Notes under the pieces: generated by a model
The model's database searches: none
What the model saw: only the letters and a program-made list of their open reading frames with translations
Told to the model about the DNA's origin: nothing
Source: Chloroflexota bacterium
GTDB lineage: Bacteria; Chloroflexota; Dehalococcoidia; SZUA-161; SpSt-899
Length of the DNA stretch: 6,648 nucleotides
Assembly (NCBI GenBank): GCA_018657655.1
Contig: JABHWQ010000161.1
Coordinates: 1-6,648, forward strand
Direction: 5' to 3'
Part shown: positions 6,139-6,648 of the stretch, piece by piece
Position numbering within the stretch: the stretch's first letter is position 1
Layout of the letters: each line of letters opens with the position of its first letter
Position numbers and translations under genes: made by a program

Positions 6139-6480
6139 CTATCCCAATTCGCCTTTGAGTTGGCGTCCACCCAGAGTGTGCATATGTAGATGCCCCACAG
6201 TTTGACCGCCTTCCTGGCCGCAGTTGACTGCAATGCGAAAACCTCTCTCAACAATACCCTCTTTGGTAGCAAGTTCTCGGGCCACGTGGGCCATCTTGCC
6301 CAGTAGTGGGAAATCTTCATCTTTCATTTCGTTTAGAGATGTGATGTGTTTCTTGGGCAATACGAGTATGTGGACCGGTGCCTGGGGATTGATATCGCGG
6401 AAGGCGATAAGATCATCATCTTCATGAAGTAATTCACTGGATATCTCTTTAGACGCGATCTGGCAAAAGATACAGGGCAT
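6139..6480 (-). CDS. HIT-family (histidine triad) nucleotide-binding protein, HinT-like
   Basis: A complete 113-residue HinT-type protein; the family hydrolyses purine nucleoside phosphoramidates and acyl-adenylates in the cytoplasm. The N-terminus MPCIFCQIASKEI carries Cys3 and Cys6, typical of zinc-binding bacterial members. FRDINPQAPVHILVLPKKHI (27-46) is the conserved core. The histidine triad is GHLHMH (96-101), with His97, His99 and His101, inside GGQTVGHLHMHTLGGR. Length is normal for the family. A strong AAAGGAGGAGG site just upstream confirms the ATG. A near-consensus promoter lies further upstream, and the leader between can fold into alternative hairpins that include the ribosome-binding site. 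The unrecognised downstream gene is tightly linked. The family call is very secure; the cellular substrate is not known. Confidence 0.95.
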   Translation of the reverse strand: MPCIFCQIASKEISSELLHEDDDLIAFRDINPQAPVHILVLPKKHITSLNEMKDEDFPLLGKMAHVARELATKEGIVERGFRIAVNCGQEGGQTVGHLHMHTLGGRQLKGELG

Positions 6481-6527
6481 GCCTCCTCCTTTTGAAAGAT
6501 AGATGGAGGCATCAGCTCCGACCTATC
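6479..6527 (-). promoter_or_regulatory. 5' leader with mutually exclusive hairpins over the HIT ribosome-binding site
   Basis: In the - strand transcript, ATGCCTCC (6512-6505) is exactly complementary to GGAGGCAT (6486-6479), which contains the Shine-Dalgarno sequence and the first two bases of the start codon. The same CTCC can instead pair with an upstream GGAG (6519-6516), reinforced by GATAG (6527-6523) pairing with CTATC (6502-6498). The two folds cannot coexist, so the first would block translation and the second would allow it. Regulation is inferred from base pairing only; no known riboswitch class is recognised. Confidence 0.4.
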
Positions 6528-6540
6528 ACAATATGTCGAT

Positions 6541-6578
6541 GGGTGGTGTGGCCAAAACCGGCAAACCTACCCTTTTTT
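6541..6578. repeat. Imperfect inverted repeat with adjacent T6/A6 run in the HIT leader
   Basis: GGGT (6541-6544) pairs with ACCC (6569-6572), GGT (6545-6547) with ACC (6565-6567) past a bulged T, and GCC (6551-6553) with GGC (6560-6562). TTTTTT (6573-6578) follows on the + strand. Read on +, this resembles a weak intrinsic terminator, which would stop antisense transcription leaving the HIT gene. Read on -, it is a hairpin in the middle of the predicted HIT leader, preceded by an A-run. Confidence 0.35.
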
Positions 6579-6618
6579 ATTCTGGCTACCATTACTTCGA
6601 GCTCTTTCAAGGTGTACC

Positions 6619-6647
6619 ATAATAATAGCTATATCGGCTGGTGTCAC
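6619..6647 (-). promoter_or_regulatory. Probable sigma-70-type promoter of the HIT operon
   Basis: On the - strand, GTGACA (6647-6642, 5 of 6 to TTGACA) is followed after exactly 17 bp by TATTAT (6624-6619, 5 of 6 to TATAAT). Transcription would start near 6612, giving a leader of roughly 130 nt before the HIT start codon. It is the best promoter match seen in the window and is correctly oriented, but no upstream sequence beyond the window edge could be inspected. Confidence 0.55.
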
Positions 6648-6648
6648 A

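Noticed and set aside
6528..6555. Alternative - strand promoter TTGGCC-N16-TATTGT
   Set aside because: Only 4 of 6 matches in each box, weaker than the 17-bp-spaced promoter at 6619-6647; its start would also cut into the leader hairpin.
1..6648. CRISPR array, tRNA, rRNA or transposase gene
   Set aside because: No regularly spaced direct repeats, no cloverleaf or rRNA-like segments, and no frame resembling a transposase or integrase were seen.

Overview
The window is bacterial DNA of middling GC, with dense genes behind strong Shine-Dalgarno sites. It carries one acyl-CoA metabolism cluster on the + strand and a small unrelated operon on the - strand. The gene mix (SCP2-type thiolase, paired small MaoC proteins, SDR dehydrogenase, crotonase, class I CoA-transferase, no transport or sensing genes) fits an anaerobic or facultative fatty-, aromatic- or steroid-acid degrader. 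Subsurface Chloroflexota (Dehalococcoidia-like) or Desulfobacterota would be reasonable guesses, but the sequence alone does not settle the taxon.

Region 1-3703 looks like one operon read left to right: a thiolase cut off by the left edge, a FAS1-like/MaoC-N hotdog protein, a catalytic MaoC hydratase, a short-chain dehydrogenase with a TTG start, and a crotonase. Gaps are 10-98 bp, and a textbook intrinsic terminator (3739-3780) closes it. Together these could hydrate an enoyl-CoA (MaoC pair), oxidise the 3-hydroxyacyl-CoA (SDR) and cleave the product (thiolase or retro-aldolase). The crotonase probably isomerises a double bond or handles a special substrate, because it lacks one of the two hydratase glutamates. 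The thiolase plus split MaoC pair resembles the ltp2-chsH1-chsH2 block of mycobacterial steroid side-chain degradation.

Region 3704-4152 is non-coding. After the terminator it holds a 296-bp element with imperfect 27/28-bp inverted ends (TGTCATTCC...GGAATGACA). Inside it is a second, REP-like 73-bp element with the same TGTCATT-type ends, plus several short hairpins. A candidate promoter lies in its right part, overlain by an inverted repeat, and could drive the next gene.

Region 4153-5478 encodes a complete acetyl-CoA hydrolase/4-hydroxybutyrate-type CoA-transferase, likely the enzyme that activates a free acid for this pathway or releases it. A perfect 12-bp hairpin (5511-5540) separates it from the convergent - strand genes.

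Region 5590-6648 (- strand) holds a HIT-family (HinT-like) protein, followed 3 bp later by an unrecognised 181-residue protein with a cysteine cluster. A near-consensus promoter at the right edge predicts a leader of about 130 nt. That leader can form mutually exclusive hairpins, one of which hides the HIT Shine-Dalgarno site and part of its start codon.
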